Assembly (NCBI RefSeq): GCF_014204975.1
Contig: NZ_JACHMM010000001.1
Coordinates: forward strand, 310,001-374,000
Source of the DNA: Jiangella mangrovi
GTDB lineage: Bacteria > Actinomycetota > Actinomycetes > Jiangellales > Jiangellaceae
Direction of reading: 5' to 3'
DNA: 64,000 bases
Positions 49,812 to 62,604 of this stretch are shown piece after piece. A model generated the notes under the pieces. The model saw only the letters and a list, made by a program, of their open reading frames with translations. It ran no database searches and was not told the origin of the DNA. The number at the start of each line of letters is the position of its first letter. Position 1 is the stretch's first letter. A program made the position numbers and the translations under genes.

Positions 49812-50762
49812 GTGACCAACCCACGCGTCTCCACGCACCGCGGCTGGGAGATCGTCCACCTCACGTCCGACCAGCTCGAGGTCGACGTCGTCCCCGGCAA
49901 GGGCGGCGACGTCCTCTCGGTCCGCTGGCGCCCGCTCGACGTCGACGTCATGTGGCACACCCGCTGGGGCCTGCGCACACGCGGCGAGCACACCACCGTC
50001 GGCAGCAGCGAGGCGCTGCTCTCGCAGGCCTACCCCGGCGGCTGGCAGACGGTGTTCCCCAACGCCGGTGCGCCCAGCCAGGAGCACGGCGTCGAGTGGG
50101 GCATGCACGGCGAGGCCTGGCTGGCCTCCTACGACTGGGCCATCGACGACGGCGTCAGCCCCGGTGCCGCCGGGGTCGTCCTCCGCACCGACCTCGTCCG
50201 GAGCCCGTTCTCCGTCGTCAAGCGCGTCACGGTGGCCGGCCCGTCGGTCACGGTGACGGAGACGGTCACCAACGACGGCGCGGAGCCGGTCGAGGTGATG
50301 TGGAGCCAGCACCCGGCGTTCGGGGCGCCGCTCGTCGGGCCGAACACCCGCATCGAGACGGCCGCCCGCACCGTCTGGCTCGACCCCACCACGCCCGCGA
50401 CCTGGCCCGGCGACGGCCTCGACCGGGTGCCGCCGCCCGGCTCCGGAGTCAGCCGGCTGGCGTTCCTGGCCGACTTCGCCGAGGGCCGCGCCGGCATCGT
50501 CAACGACGAGCTCGGCCTGCGCGCCGACCTCACCTGGGACACGTCGCTGATGCCGCACGCGTGGTACTGGCTGGAGGCGGGTGGGCGGGCCGGCTTCCCG
50601 TGGTACTCCGGGGCGTACGTGCTGGCGCTGGAGCCCGCGACCAGCTGGCCCGACGCCGGGGTGTCCGGGGCGCGGGCGACGACGGGGACGCAGGTCAGCA
50701 TCGCGCCGGGCGAGTCGCGGACGGCGACGGTGACACTGACGCTCGCCGCCACGACCTCGTGA
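49812..50762 (+). CDS. Aldose 1-epimerase-like protein
   Basis: A 316-residue galactose-mutarotase-fold protein. Conserved segments: EVDVVPGKGGDVLSVRW, GGWQTVFPNAGAPSQEHGVEWGMHGEAW (His about 97 and 102), VMWSQHPAFGAPLV and the acidic residue in YVLALEPATSWP. Converts alpha and beta anomers of a hexose. Begins 10 bp after the MFS gene, so the MFS protein may carry a sugar. GTG start. Confidence 0.83.
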   Translation: MTNPRVSTHRGWEIVHLTSDQLEVDVVPGKGGDVLSVRWRPLDVDVMWHTRWGLRTRGEHTTVGSSEALLSQAYPGGWQTVFPNAGAPSQEHGVEWGMHGEAWLASYDWAIDDGVSPGAAGVVLRTDLVRSPFSVVKRVTVAGPSVTVTETVTNDGAEPVEVMWSQHPAFGAPLVGPNTRIETAARTVWLDPTTPATWPGDGLDRVPPPGSGVSRLAFLADFAEGRAGIVNDELGLRADLTWDTSLMPHAWYWLEAGGRAGFPWYSGAYVLALEPATSWPDAGVSGARATTGTQVSIAPGESRTATVTLTLAATTS

Positions 50763-50776
50763 CCGATACTGACGAC

Positions 50777-51832
50777 ATGCCCCAGTCCCCCGCCACCCGC
50801 GTCGTCGCCGCCGGCCGCCCGGCCCGCGAGCCCGACGCGCCGCTGAACCAGCCGGTCGAGTTCGCCTCGACGTACCACGCCGGCGGCGAGGTCGGCTACG
50901 GCCGCTACGGCAACGCCACGTGGGCCGCGCTCGAGGCCGTCCTCGGCGACCTCGAGGGCGGCCGCGCGCTGGCCTTCGCGTCCGGCCTGGCGGCATCCAG
51001 CGCGGTCATCTCGCTGCTGCCCGAGGGCGCCGTCGTCGTCGCGCCCGACACCGCCTACCTGGGCGTGCTGGACCAGCTGCGCGAACGGGCCGCCCAGGGC
51101 CGGCTGACGCTGCGGCAGCTGCCGGTCACCGACACCGCGGGCATCGCGGCCGCCGCCAAGGGCGCCGCCATGGTCTGGCTGGAGTCGCCGACCAACCCGA
51201 ACCTCGATGTCGCGGACATCGAGGCGGCGGCGACGGCGGCCCGCGAGGCCGGAGCGCTCACCGTCGTCGACAACACGTTCGCCACGCCGCTGCTGCAGCG
51301 CCCGCTCGAGCTCGGCGCCGACATCGTCCTGCACAGCGTCACGAAGCTGCTGGCCGGCCACTCCGACGTCGTGCTCGGCGCGCTCGTGGTCGGGGGCGAC
51401 GACGTGTACGACCGCCTCGACGCGCACCGCCGCCTGCACGGCGCCATCCCCGGCCCCATGGAGGCGTTCCTCGCCGCGCGCGGCATCCGGACGCTGGCCG
51501 TGCGGCTCGAGAAGGCCCAGGCCACCGCGACGGAGCTGGCCTCGCGACTGCGCGCCCACCCGTCGGTGAACCTGGTCCGCTACCCCGGCTTCGGCACCAT
51601 GTGCTCCATCGAGGTGGCCGGCGGCGCGGCAGGCGCGGACAAGGTGGTCGACACCGTCGAGCTGTGGGTGCACTCGACCAGCCTCGGCGGCGTCGAGTCG
51701 TCGCTGGAGCGGCGGCGGCGCTGGCCCACCGAGAGCGAGACCGTCGACGAGTCGCTGCTGCGCCTGTCGGTCGGCATCGAGGACGTCGACGACCTGTGGG
51801 CCGATCTCTCCCGGGCGCTCGACGCTATCTGA
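50777..51832 (+). CDS. Cystathionine gamma-lyase/synthase-family PLP enzyme
   Basis: A 351-residue Cys/Met metabolism PLP enzyme. YGRYGNATWAALEAVLGDLEGG, the aspartate in VVDNTFATPLLQRPLELGADIVLHSVTKLLAGHSD (split for length, PLP Lys in SVTKLLAGH) and SLGGVESSLERR are diagnostic. It is shorter than the usual 380-400 residues: the stretch between SRLRAHP and FGTMCSIEV is brief. It may be a lyase of cystathionine or methionine. Overlaps cydC by 8 bp at the 3' end. Confidence 0.88.
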   Translation: MPQSPATRVVAAGRPAREPDAPLNQPVEFASTYHAGGEVGYGRYGNATWAALEAVLGDLEGGRALAFASGLAASSAVISLLPEGAVVVAPDTAYLGVLDQLRERAAQGRLTLRQLPVTDTAGIAAAAKGAAMVWLESPTNPNLDVADIEAAATAAREAGALTVVDNTFATPLLQRPLELGADIVLHSVTKLLAGHSDVVLGALVVGGDDVYDRLDAHRRLHGAIPGPMEAFLAARGIRTLAVRLEKAQATATELASRLRAHPSVNLVRYPGFGTMCSIEVAGGAAGADKVVDTVELWVHSTSLGGVESSLERRRRWPTESETVDESLLRLSVGIEDVDDLWADLSRALDAI

Positions 51833-53555
51833 GCGCGGGGTGCGACGCCCACCAGAGGTCCTGGTAGGGACCGTCGGCGGCGACGAGCTCGGCGTGGGTG
51901 CCGCGCTGGACCACGCGGCCGGCGTCCATGACCACGATCTCGTCGACGGCGTCGAGCCCGGCCAGGCGGTGGGTGACGATGACCGTCGTCCGGCCGCGGG
52001 TCGAGGTGAGCAGGTCGGTCATCAGCTCATCGGCGGTCTGCGGGTCCAGGCCCTCGGTCGGCTCGTCGAGCAGCACGATCGGCGGGTCGGCCAGCAGCGC
52101 CCGGGCCAGCGCGATCCGCTGTCGCTGCCCGCCGGACACCTGCCCGCCGCCCTCGCCGACCAGCGTGTCCAGCCCGGCCGGCAGCGACGCCACCCAGTCG
52201 TCCAGCCGCGCCGTCGCGAGCGCCGCCATCAGCTCGTCGTCGGACGCGGACGGCCGGGCCAGCCGCAGGTTCTCGCGGATCGACGTGTGGAACAGGTGCG
52301 CGTCCTGGGTGACCCCGGTGACGACGGCGCGCACGTCGTCGCCGTCGTACTCCTGGATCGGGCGCCCGTCGAGCAGGACGGTCCCTGCCGACGGCTCGAT
52401 GAAGCGCATGAGGCAGGCCAGCAGCGTGCTCTTGCCCGACCCGCTGGCGCCGACGACGGCGACGCGGCGGCTCGGGGTCAGTTCGAGGTCGACGGCGTCG
52501 ACGGCGTCCCGTGTGGCACCCGGGTAGCGGACGGAGACCGAGCGCAGCGACATGGTCACGGGTCCGTCCGGCGCCGGCAACGCGGCGACCGGCTCGGCCA
52601 CGGGCGCCGGCGCGTCGAGCACCGCCAGCACCCGGCGCAGCGCCGCCCGCGACTCGAGCAGCCGCTGCACCGCCGGCACCAGCGGCAGCACCGGCTCGAA
52701 CGAGATCAGCGCGACCAGCGCCAGCACCGGCACCAGTACGCCGGCCAGGCCACCGTCCGCCGACCGCGCGTCCAGCGCCAGCACCGTCACGGCTACCGTC
52801 GTCACGCCCTGGACCAGCACGGCCGCCGCCCCGCCGAGCGCCGTCGTCAGCGCGGTCCGGCGCTCCAACGACGCCAGCCGCTCGCTCGCCCGCTCGGCGT
52901 CGGCCAGGGCGGCCGCCGTCGCGCCGAACACCGCGAGGTCGGCGCTGCCCTGCAGCAGGTCGGTGTGGTGGGCGGCCAGCTCGGCGCGGGCCGGCGCCAG
53001 CCGGCGGGCGGTCCGTCGCGCCGACGCGACCATGAGCAACGGCACGACCAGCCCGGCCAGGACCAGCCCGGCCGCGAGCGCCACGGCCGCCGACGGGAGC
53101 ACGACGGCCGTGAACCCGACCGCCGCGGCGGCCACGACGACCGCCGTGCTCACCGGCACGATGACGCGGACGACCAGGTCCTGCACGGCCTCGACGTCGT
53201 TGACCATGCGGCTGAGCAGATCGCCGCTGCGATAGGCGGGCAGTCCCGACGGCGCCAGCGGCACCAGCGCGTCGTAGACCCGGCCGCGCAGCGTCGCCAG
53301 CGCCCGCAGCGCGGCGTCGTGGCTGGCCAGCCGCTCGGCGTAGCGGAAGACGCCGCGGCCGGTGGCGAACGCCCGCACGGCGACGATCGCGATGGACAGC
53401 GCGGCGAGCGGCGGCTGCTCGGCAGCCCGGGCGAGCAGCCAGGCGGCGGTCCCCATGAGCGCCAGCGCGGCCACCTCCGTGGCGACCGACGCGGAGACGG
53501 CGACGAGCAGCCGGCCGACGTGGGCGCGCAGCAGACCCCAGAGACGGCGCACCAT
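51825..53555 (-). CDS. cydC: Thiol reductant ABC exporter subunit CydC
   Basis: A 576-residue ABC half-transporter. Six helices in the N-terminal 300 residues (e.g. ALALMGTAAWLLARAAEQPPLAAL), with YRSGDLLSRMVNDVEAVQDL. Walker A GASGSGKST, Q-loop VTQDAHLF, signature VSGGQRQRIALARALL, Walker B VLLDEPTEGLD, VTHRL. CydDC exports cysteine and glutathione and is needed to assemble cytochrome bd. ATG shares one base with the CydD stop. Last gene of cydABDC. Confidence 0.94.
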   Translation of the reverse strand: MVRRLWGLLRAHVGRLLVAVSASVATEVAALALMGTAAWLLARAAEQPPLAALSIAIVAVRAFATGRGVFRYAERLASHDAALRALATLRGRVYDALVPLAPSGLPAYRSGDLLSRMVNDVEAVQDLVVRVIVPVSTAVVVAAAAVGFTAVVLPSAAVALAAGLVLAGLVVPLLMVASARRTARRLAPARAELAAHHTDLLQGSADLAVFGATAAALADAERASERLASLERRTALTTALGGAAAVLVQGVTTVAVTVLALDARSADGGLAGVLVPVLALVALISFEPVLPLVPAVQRLLESRAALRRVLAVLDAPAPVAEPVAALPAPDGPVTMSLRSVSVRYPGATRDAVDAVDLELTPSRRVAVVGASGSGKSTLLACLMRFIEPSAGTVLLDGRPIQEYDGDDVRAVVTGVTQDAHLFHTSIRENLRLARPSASDDELMAALATARLDDWVASLPAGLDTLVGEGGGQVSGGQRQRIALARALLADPPIVLLDEPTEGLDPQTADELMTDLLTSTRGRTTVIVTHRLAGLDAVDEIVVMDAGRVVQRGTHAELVAADGPYQDLWWASHPALR

Positions 53556-55249
53556 CAGAGCACCCCCGCGGGCAGCTGCGGGCCGGCGATGCGGCCGTGG
53601 TCGAGGGTCACGACGCGGTCGGCGTCGAGCACCATGGCCGGCCGGTGCGCCACGACCAGCACCGTCCGCCCGGCCATGAGCCGCGCCGTCGCCTCGACGA
53701 CGGTCGCCTCGCTGCCGGCATCGAGCCCGGCCGTGGGCTCGTCGAGCACCAGCAGCGGCGCGTCCTGCAGGAACGCCCGGGCCAGCGCGATCCGCTGCCG
53801 CTGCCCGCTGGACAGCCCGGCGCCGCGCTCGCCCAGCGGGGTGTCGTAGCCCTGCGGCAGCGCCGAGACGAACTCGTCGGCGTGCGCCAGGCGCGCCGCC
53901 CGCACCACGTCCTCGTCGCTGGCGTCGGGCCGTCCGAGCCGGATGTTCTCGGCGACGGTGCGCGCGAACAGGTGCGGCCGCTGCGGCACCCACGCCACCT
54001 CGCCCGCACCGACGACGACCCGCCCCGTGGTCGGCTTGACCAGCCCGAGCAGGACGTTCAGCAACGTCGACTTCCCGGCCCCGCTCGGCCCGACGAGCGC
54101 CACCCGCTCCCCCACCGCGACCGTGAGCGACACGCCGTCGAGCGCCGCCTCGTCCCGCCCCGGATAGCGCACGGTGACGTCCTCGAACGCGACGGCGACC
54201 TCCGAGCCCGGCGCAGCCCCACGGTGGAGCGCGCCGGCGCCCTCCGGCTCGGGCGCGTCCAGCACCTGGAAGCACCGTTCGGCGACGGCGAGCCCCTCGG
54301 TGCTGGCGTGGAACTGCGACCCCAGCGCCCGCAGCGGGAGGTACGCCTCCGGCGCGAGGAGGAGCACGAGCAGCGCCGTCGACAACGTCAGCCCGCCGTC
54401 CAGCGTGCGCAACCCGACCGGCACGGCGACCAGTGCGACGGACAGCGTCGCGACCAGCTCCAGCACCAGCGCGGACAGGAACGCGATGCGCAGCGTGCGC
54501 ATGGTGGCCGAGCGGTGCTCGTCGGCGATCCGCCGTACCGCCTGGGCCTGCGACCTCGCGCGGCCGAACGCGCGCAGCGTCGGCAGCCCGGCGACGACGT
54601 CGAGGAAGTGCCCGCCGAGCCGCTCGAGCGCCCGCCACTGGCGTTCCGTCGCCCGCTTGGTCGACAGGCCGACCAGGATGCCGAAGACCGGGATCAGCGG
54701 CAGCGTGACCACGATGATCACGGCCGAGGCGAGGTCGGCGACGGCGATGCGCACCAGCACCGCCAGCGGCACGACGGCGGCGACGAACAGCTGCGGGAAG
54801 TAGCCGGTGAACCAGGGGTCGAGCGAGTCCAGGCCGCGCCCGAGCGTGGTCGTCAGGCCGCCGGTGTGCTGGCCGGAGAGCCAGCCGGGGCCGAGCTCCT
54901 GGGTTCGCCGGAGCACCTGGCGCCGCAGCGAGGCCTTGACCGACGCCGCGGCCCGCTGGGCGAGCGCCTGCTGCGCCCACGACAGCCCGGCCCGGACGGC
55001 GAACACGCCGGCCAGAAGCCCGAGCACCGCGGCGACCGACCCCACGGACGGGCCGTCGAGGACGCCGTCGGCGAGCAGCCGGGCCAGCAGCTCGGCCTGC
55101 ACGAGGATGACGACGGCGCCGGCCGCGGCCAGCAGGGTGAAGGCCGCGGCCACGACGCGGAAGGCGGGCAGTCCGGCGAGCAGCCGGCGGGCGAGCTGGT
55201 TCAGAAGAACACCGCCGATCGGGGCCCCACACGGTGCCGGAACGTCCAC
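53555..55249 (-). CDS. cydD: Thiol reductant ABC exporter subunit CydD
   Basis: A half-transporter of about 550-564 residues. Membrane part with ILVQAELLARLLADG, HTGGLTTTLGRGLDSLDPWFTGYFPQL (split), and TLRAFGRARSQ. Walker A GPSGAGKST, signature LSSGQRQRIALARAF, Walker B LVLDEPTAGLD. Partner of CydC. The start is uncertain: GTG 55249 overlaps cydB by about 49 bp, while the start expected by homology (LLNQLARRLLAG) would be a CTG at 55204 right at the cydB stop. No Shine-Dalgarno is seen for either. Confidence 0.92.
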   Translation of the reverse strand: MDVPAPCGAPIGGVLLNQLARRLLAGLPAFRVVAAAFTLLAAAGAVVILVQAELLARLLADGVLDGPSVGSVAAVLGLLAGVFAVRAGLSWAQQALAQRAAASVKASLRRQVLRRTQELGPGWLSGQHTGGLTTTLGRGLDSLDPWFTGYFPQLFVAAVVPLAVLVRIAVADLASAVIIVVTLPLIPVFGILVGLSTKRATERQWRALERLGGHFLDVVAGLPTLRAFGRARSQAQAVRRIADEHRSATMRTLRIAFLSALVLELVATLSVALVAVPVGLRTLDGGLTLSTALLVLLLAPEAYLPLRALGSQFHASTEGLAVAERCFQVLDAPEPEGAGALHRGAAPGSEVAVAFEDVTVRYPGRDEAALDGVSLTVAVGERVALVGPSGAGKSTLLNVLLGLVKPTTGRVVVGAGEVAWVPQRPHLFARTVAENIRLGRPDASDEDVVRAARLAHADEFVSALPQGYDTPLGERGAGLSSGQRQRIALARAFLQDAPLLVLDEPTAGLDAGSEATVVEATARLMAGRTVLVVAHRPAMVLDADRVVTLDHGRIAGPQLPAGVL

Positions 55250-56154
55250 CACATCCAGGCCTGGACGGCGATCAGCACCGGGATCGCCGGGAACACGACG
55301 GTGGCCAGCAGGTCGAGCGAGTCCGCCGATGCGAGCCCGGCACGCAGCCGCGGCGCCGAGGCCAGCCCGGCGGCGAGCAGTGGCGCGGCGGCCGCCACGG
55401 CGGTGCACGCGCACGCCCAGCCCTCGCGGCCGCGCTCGAACAGCCGCAGCGTCAAGGTGACGGCGACGACGGCGGCCACGCCCATGATGGCCGCCGGCAG
55501 TGGGCGGGCGAGGTCGACGCTGAACGCGGGGGTGAGGACGCCGACGGCGGCCAGCAGCGCCAACGCGGCGGTACCGGCCTTGCGGACGGTGCCGGCGGCG
55601 CGCACACGGCGGCCACGCGGCAGCCGCAGCGCGGCGAACACCGCGCCGTGCAGCGTGAACACGGCGACCACGACGGCCCCCCACAACAGTGAATACGGCC
55701 CGACCAGTGTCTCAACCCCCGGGCGCCCGGTGGTCGGCACCCCCTGCACGATGTTGCCGAGCAGCAGGCCCCACGCGAACGCCATGACGGTACTGGCCGC
55801 GACGACGACCGACTCCCACCCGCCCTGCCACGACCTCGACGGCCGCCGGCTGCGGAACCAGACGCCGATGTCGCGCAGCACCCACGCGATCACCAGCCCG
55901 ACGATCAGCGGGTAATAGGCCGTCAGCAGGTCCTTCTCCAGCGCCGGGAACGCGCCGATGAGCAGGCCGGCCGACGCGACCAGCCAGACCTCGCCGCCGA
56001 GCAGGAACGGACCGAGCGCCGTCAGCAGCAGCCGCCGCTCCGGCCCGCTGCGCCCGATGCGGCGCAACGACATGCCCAGGCCGAGGTTGGCGCCGTCGAG
56101 CACGGACCAGCCCGTCAGCATGAGGCCGAGCGCCACCAGCCAAGTCGTCTCCAT
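55201..56154 (-). CDS. cydB: Cytochrome bd ubiquinol oxidase subunit II
   Basis: A 317-residue membrane subunit beginning METTWLVALGLMLTGWSVLDGANLG. GPFLLGGEVWLVASAGLL, GGWESVVVAASTVMAFAWGLLLG and the end VLIAVQAWMWWTFRHRV are typical. Eight to nine helices. Forms the bd oxidase with CydA. ATG shares one base with the CydA stop. Confidence 0.94.
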   Translation of the reverse strand: METTWLVALGLMLTGWSVLDGANLGLGMSLRRIGRSGPERRLLLTALGPFLLGGEVWLVASAGLLIGAFPALEKDLLTAYYPLIVGLVIAWVLRDIGVWFRSRRPSRSWQGGWESVVVAASTVMAFAWGLLLGNIVQGVPTTGRPGVETLVGPYSLLWGAVVVAVFTLHGAVFAALRLPRGRRVRAAGTVRKAGTAALALLAAVGVLTPAFSVDLARPLPAAIMGVAAVVAVTLTLRLFERGREGWACACTAVAAAAPLLAAGLASAPRLRAGLASADSLDLLATVVFPAIPVLIAVQAWMWWTFRHRVGPRSAVFF

Positions 56155-57359
56155 CAGTCCCTCCCCGCGAGCACGAGCTCGGGTTCGTCCACGCTCACGC
56201 CGTCGGACCCGAGCGCGAGGTCGTGCGGGCCGCGCCGGGCCAGCCGCGCGATGAGCCACCAGTCCAGCACGGCGAGCGTCGCGAACAGCACGCCGAACAG
56301 GACGAGGCTGGTCAGAACAGTGCCCGCCGAGTGCGCCGACACGGCGTCGGCGGTGGTGAGCTCGCCGTAGACCACCCAGGGCTGGCGGCCGACCTCGCGG
56401 ATCAGCCAGCCGCAGGCGACCACCACGAACGGCCACGGCAGCGTCCACACGTAGAACCGGTGCCAGAACCGTCGCAGCCAGGCCGGCCGGGCGCGGTCGA
56501 ACCCGTTCATGATGAGGAAGAACAGCAGCCCGGAGAAGATCATCATGTAGAGGGTCCCGCTGATCTCCATGAGCGGCCAGGCGAACGAGACCCAGTGGCC
56601 GCCGTCGATGACCTGCGTCTTCTCGTCGGTCAGGTAGGCGAACTGGGCGAACCCGAACCCGACGGCGAAGACCGCGGCCACCGCGCCCATGACGACCGCG
56701 ACCCGCAGCGACCGCCGGAAGAAGTCGACATCCGGCGTGCCGCGCAGGAAGTGCCACGAGCAGATGCCGAGCATGACCACGGACGCCGTCAGCAGGCAGA
56801 CCGGGACGATGTGCAGCAGCGCCCCGATGGCCTGCTGGTTCGTCAGCAGCGCGCCGACGTCGTCGATGCGGGCCACGCCGTCCTCGACCACGTGGCCGAC
56901 GGGGTCCTGGAGGAACCCGTTGGCCACCATGACCCAGTACGCCGACAGGTACGCCGTCAGCACGACCAGCCAGATCAGCGCCGTGTGCACCCAGCGGTTC
57001 AGCCGGTGCCAGCCGAAGATCCACATGCCGAGGAACGTCGACTCGAGGAAGAACGCGACCAGCGTCTCGGTGGCCAGCGGCGCGCCGAACACGTCGCCGG
57101 CGAAGGTCATGAGCCCGCTCCAGTGCAGGCCGAACTGGAACTCCATGGCCAGCCCGACGACGATCCCCATCGCGTAGTTGACGACGTAGAGCTGACCCCA
57201 GTAGCGGGTCAGCCGCTCGTGGACCTCCTTGCCGCTGATGGCCCAGCGGGTCTGGAAGAACGCCACGACCGGCGCGAGGCCCAGCGTGAGCACCACGAAC
57301 AGGAAGTGGAAGATCGCCGTCGACGCGAACTGCAGCCGCGACAGTTCCAGCACGTCCAT
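56154..57359 (-). CDS. cydA: Cytochrome bd ubiquinol oxidase subunit I
   Basis: A 401-residue membrane subunit. Heme ligands: His18 in STAIFHFLFVVLT (heme b595 site), His in GALLHIVPVC and Met in WPLMEISGTLYMM. The proton/quinone region has ETLVAFFLESTFLGMW and GWHRL. It is shorter than E. coli CydA, with a short Q loop as in most Gram-positives. GTGAGGGG lies 8 nt before the ATG. Oxidises quinol with oxygen at low oxygen levels. First gene of cydABDC, with PadR-type sites in its promoter. Confidence 0.96.
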   Translation of the reverse strand: MDVLELSRLQFASTAIFHFLFVVLTLGLAPVVAFFQTRWAISGKEVHERLTRYWGQLYVVNYAMGIVVGLAMEFQFGLHWSGLMTFAGDVFGAPLATETLVAFFLESTFLGMWIFGWHRLNRWVHTALIWLVVLTAYLSAYWVMVANGFLQDPVGHVVEDGVARIDDVGALLTNQQAIGALLHIVPVCLLTASVVMLGICSWHFLRGTPDVDFFRRSLRVAVVMGAVAAVFAVGFGFAQFAYLTDEKTQVIDGGHWVSFAWPLMEISGTLYMMIFSGLLFFLIMNGFDRARPAWLRRFWHRFYVWTLPWPFVVVACGWLIREVGRQPWVVYGELTTADAVSAHSAGTVLTSLVLFGVLFATLAVLDWWLIARLARRGPHDLALGSDGVSVDEPELVLAGRD

Positions 57360-57388
57360 GCCGTGCCCCCTCACCTTGCGCTTCGACT

Positions 57389-57414
57389 GTCTACATGTAG
57401 CGAGACTACATGAC
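57389..57414. promoter_or_regulatory. Operators between cydA and PadR
   Basis: GTCTACATGTAG contains the perfect palindrome CTACATGTAG (57391-57400); GACTACATGAC repeats the half-site 15 bp on. ATGT-N9-ACAT (57395-57411) resembles the PadR consensus ATGT-N8-ACAT. It overlaps the start region of both divergent genes. Confidence 0.65.
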
Positions 57415-57432
57415 GATGAGTAGACTGCCGAC

Positions 57433-57753
57433 ATGAAGGCCGACGCCCTCCGGGGGAACCTCGACGCGCTGATCCTCGCCGTCGTCAGGGACCGGCCCCT
57501 GCACGGCTACGGCGTCTCCGAGGCGCTGCACGAACGCAGCGAGGGCGCCGTCGACCTCCCCACCGGCACGCTCTACCCGGCGCTGCGGCGGCTCGAGCGG
57601 CTGGGCTACCTGCGCAGCGCCTGGGACACCGTCGGCGGCCGCAAGCGCCGCACGTACGAGATCACCCGGTCGGGCCGGGCCTACCTAGCCGCGCAGCAGC
57701 AGGCCTGGAGCGAGATGAGCTCCGTCATGAACGCCATCCTCGGGCCGGCGTGA
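57433..57753 (+). CDS. PadR-family transcriptional regulator
   Basis: A 106-residue protein: LRGNLDALILAVVRDRPLHGYGVSEAL, LPTGTLYPALRRLERLGYLRSAWD, GGRKRRTYEITRSGRAYLAAQ. It is a complete PadR domain with short C-terminal helix. TAGACT lies 6 nt before the ATG, so the transcript is probably leaderless. It faces the cyd operon and is the obvious candidate regulator of it. Its last 69 bp overlap the convergent membrane-protein gene. Confidence 0.9.
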   Translation: MKADALRGNLDALILAVVRDRPLHGYGVSEALHERSEGAVDLPTGTLYPALRRLERLGYLRSAWDTVGGRKRRTYEITRSGRAYLAAQQQAWSEMSSVMNAILGPA

Positions 57754-58392
57754 GGTCAGCCGCAGGCAGCGCAGGGCCAGCCAGCCGATCCAGACCGTCG
57801 ACCCCACCGAGAGCAGGGACATCAGGACCAGCTCCGGGCCGTCCCACATCGCGAGGCTCGCCGGCGCGTACGCGCTCAGGATCGCGCCGCTGACCACGTG
57901 CAGCACGACGTCGACGAGGGTCGCGACGGCGACGATGCGGACCACGCGGCGGGTGTCGAACAGCCGGGCGCCGCGGCCGAGCGCCAGCACCGCCAGGGCG
58001 GCCAGTCCCAGGAACGCGAAGCTGGACAGGTCGACGGCGCGCGAGAGCACCCCGTACCACGGCGGCGGCTCCGGCCAGCCCTGCGCGGCCGCCGCGGTGG
58101 TCCACGTGTAGGTCGACAGCGCGAACTGCGCGGACCCGAGGACGACGACCAGCCCGGCCAGGTAGCGGGCCGACACGGCCGCCAGCTCCGCGCGCACGCC
58201 GTCGGCGACCACCTCGACCGGCCCGAACTCCTCGACGGCGAGGCGCTGCGCCTCGGCGTCGGTGGCGCCGGCGTCGCGATGGGCGTCGGCGGCGTCGAGC
58301 AGGCCGTCGCGGATCTCGCCGATCATGCTGCGGCGCGGGAGGTACGGTTCACGCACCTCGCGCCGCAGCTGGGCGACGTACTGGTCGATCAC
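57685..58392 (-). CDS. HAAS/permease-prefix-domain membrane protein
   Basis: A 235-residue protein. The N-terminal soluble domain VIDQYVAQLRREVREPYLPRRSMIGEIRDGLLDAAD..AEAQRLAVEEFGPVEVVADGVRAEL is a HAAS-type domain usually encoded with PadR regulators. Four helices follow (e.g. YLAGLVVVLGSAQFALS, LSSFAFLGLAALAVLALG). GTG start after GGAGGCGCT. It converges on the PadR gene with an overlap of 69 bp, an unusual layout: normally it would follow PadR on the same strand. Confidence 0.8.
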   Translation of the reverse strand: MIDQYVAQLRREVREPYLPRRSMIGEIRDGLLDAADAHRDAGATDAEAQRLAVEEFGPVEVVADGVRAELAAVSARYLAGLVVVLGSAQFALSTYTWTTAAAAQGWPEPPPWYGVLSRAVDLSSFAFLGLAALAVLALGRGARLFDTRRVVRIVAVATLVDVVLHVVSGAILSAYAPASLAMWDGPELVLMSLLSVGSTVWIGWLALRCLRLTSRRPEDGVHDGAHLAPGLLLRG

Positions 58393-58720
58393 AGCGCCTC
58401 CGGCCTGGACGGTTCGCGGCCAGCGTAACGCCGTACGGGGAGGGGCTGAAGGGCCGCTCGCGCATCTCCGGGACGGCTCCGGGATGCCCCTGACGCGAGG
58501 TTCGCGCGGAATCGGCGGAACCGGTGGCGAGGGGTGACGCGGCTGGGTGATGATCAATCGGACCGCGCCGCCACCGTGCCGACTCGTCGTCGACCTGTCG
58601 TCGACTTGTCGCGCCCGCGTGACCTAGGACACGATTGCGCCGATGCGCGGAGTCGGTGACCGCGACTAATCTGTACCAGAGCAGCCGCGCAGATTCGAAC
58701 GGAAGAAGGCGAACGCGACA
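58393..58720. other. Non-coding gap upstream of kgd
   Basis: No gene seen. TAATCT at 58667-58672 could be a -10 box for kgd, about 50 bp before its GTG, with no clear -35. CGTCGTCGAC / GTCGTCGAC repeats occur near 58584-58604. The sequence GGAAGAAGG at 58701 is the probable ribosome-binding site. Confidence 0.4.
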
Positions 58721-62421
<3,701 letters not shown>

Positions 62422-62422
<1 letters not shown>

Positions 62423-62604
62423 TGTACTTCACCGACCGCGGCATCGAGGAACTCGACGAGCGCCGGGGTGACGAACAGGTCACCCTGGGCTGGCTGGCAG
62501 AACGCCTGCGCGAGTTCGTCGACCAGAACCCCGAGTTCGAGACCCCCGTCGAACGGCTGGCCACCTGGCTGGCCCGCACGGACGACGAGGACGAGGACGG
62601 CTGA
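62422..62604 (+). CDS. Small conserved protein linked to kgd (DUF6104-like)
   Basis: A 60-residue acidic protein: MYFTDRGIEELDERRGDEQV, LGWLAERLREFVDQNPEFETPVERLATWLAR and an Asp/Glu tail. The ATG shares one base with the kgd stop, so translation is coupled. Such a short protein downstream of kgd is a known actinobacterial arrangement. Role unknown. Confidence 0.85.
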
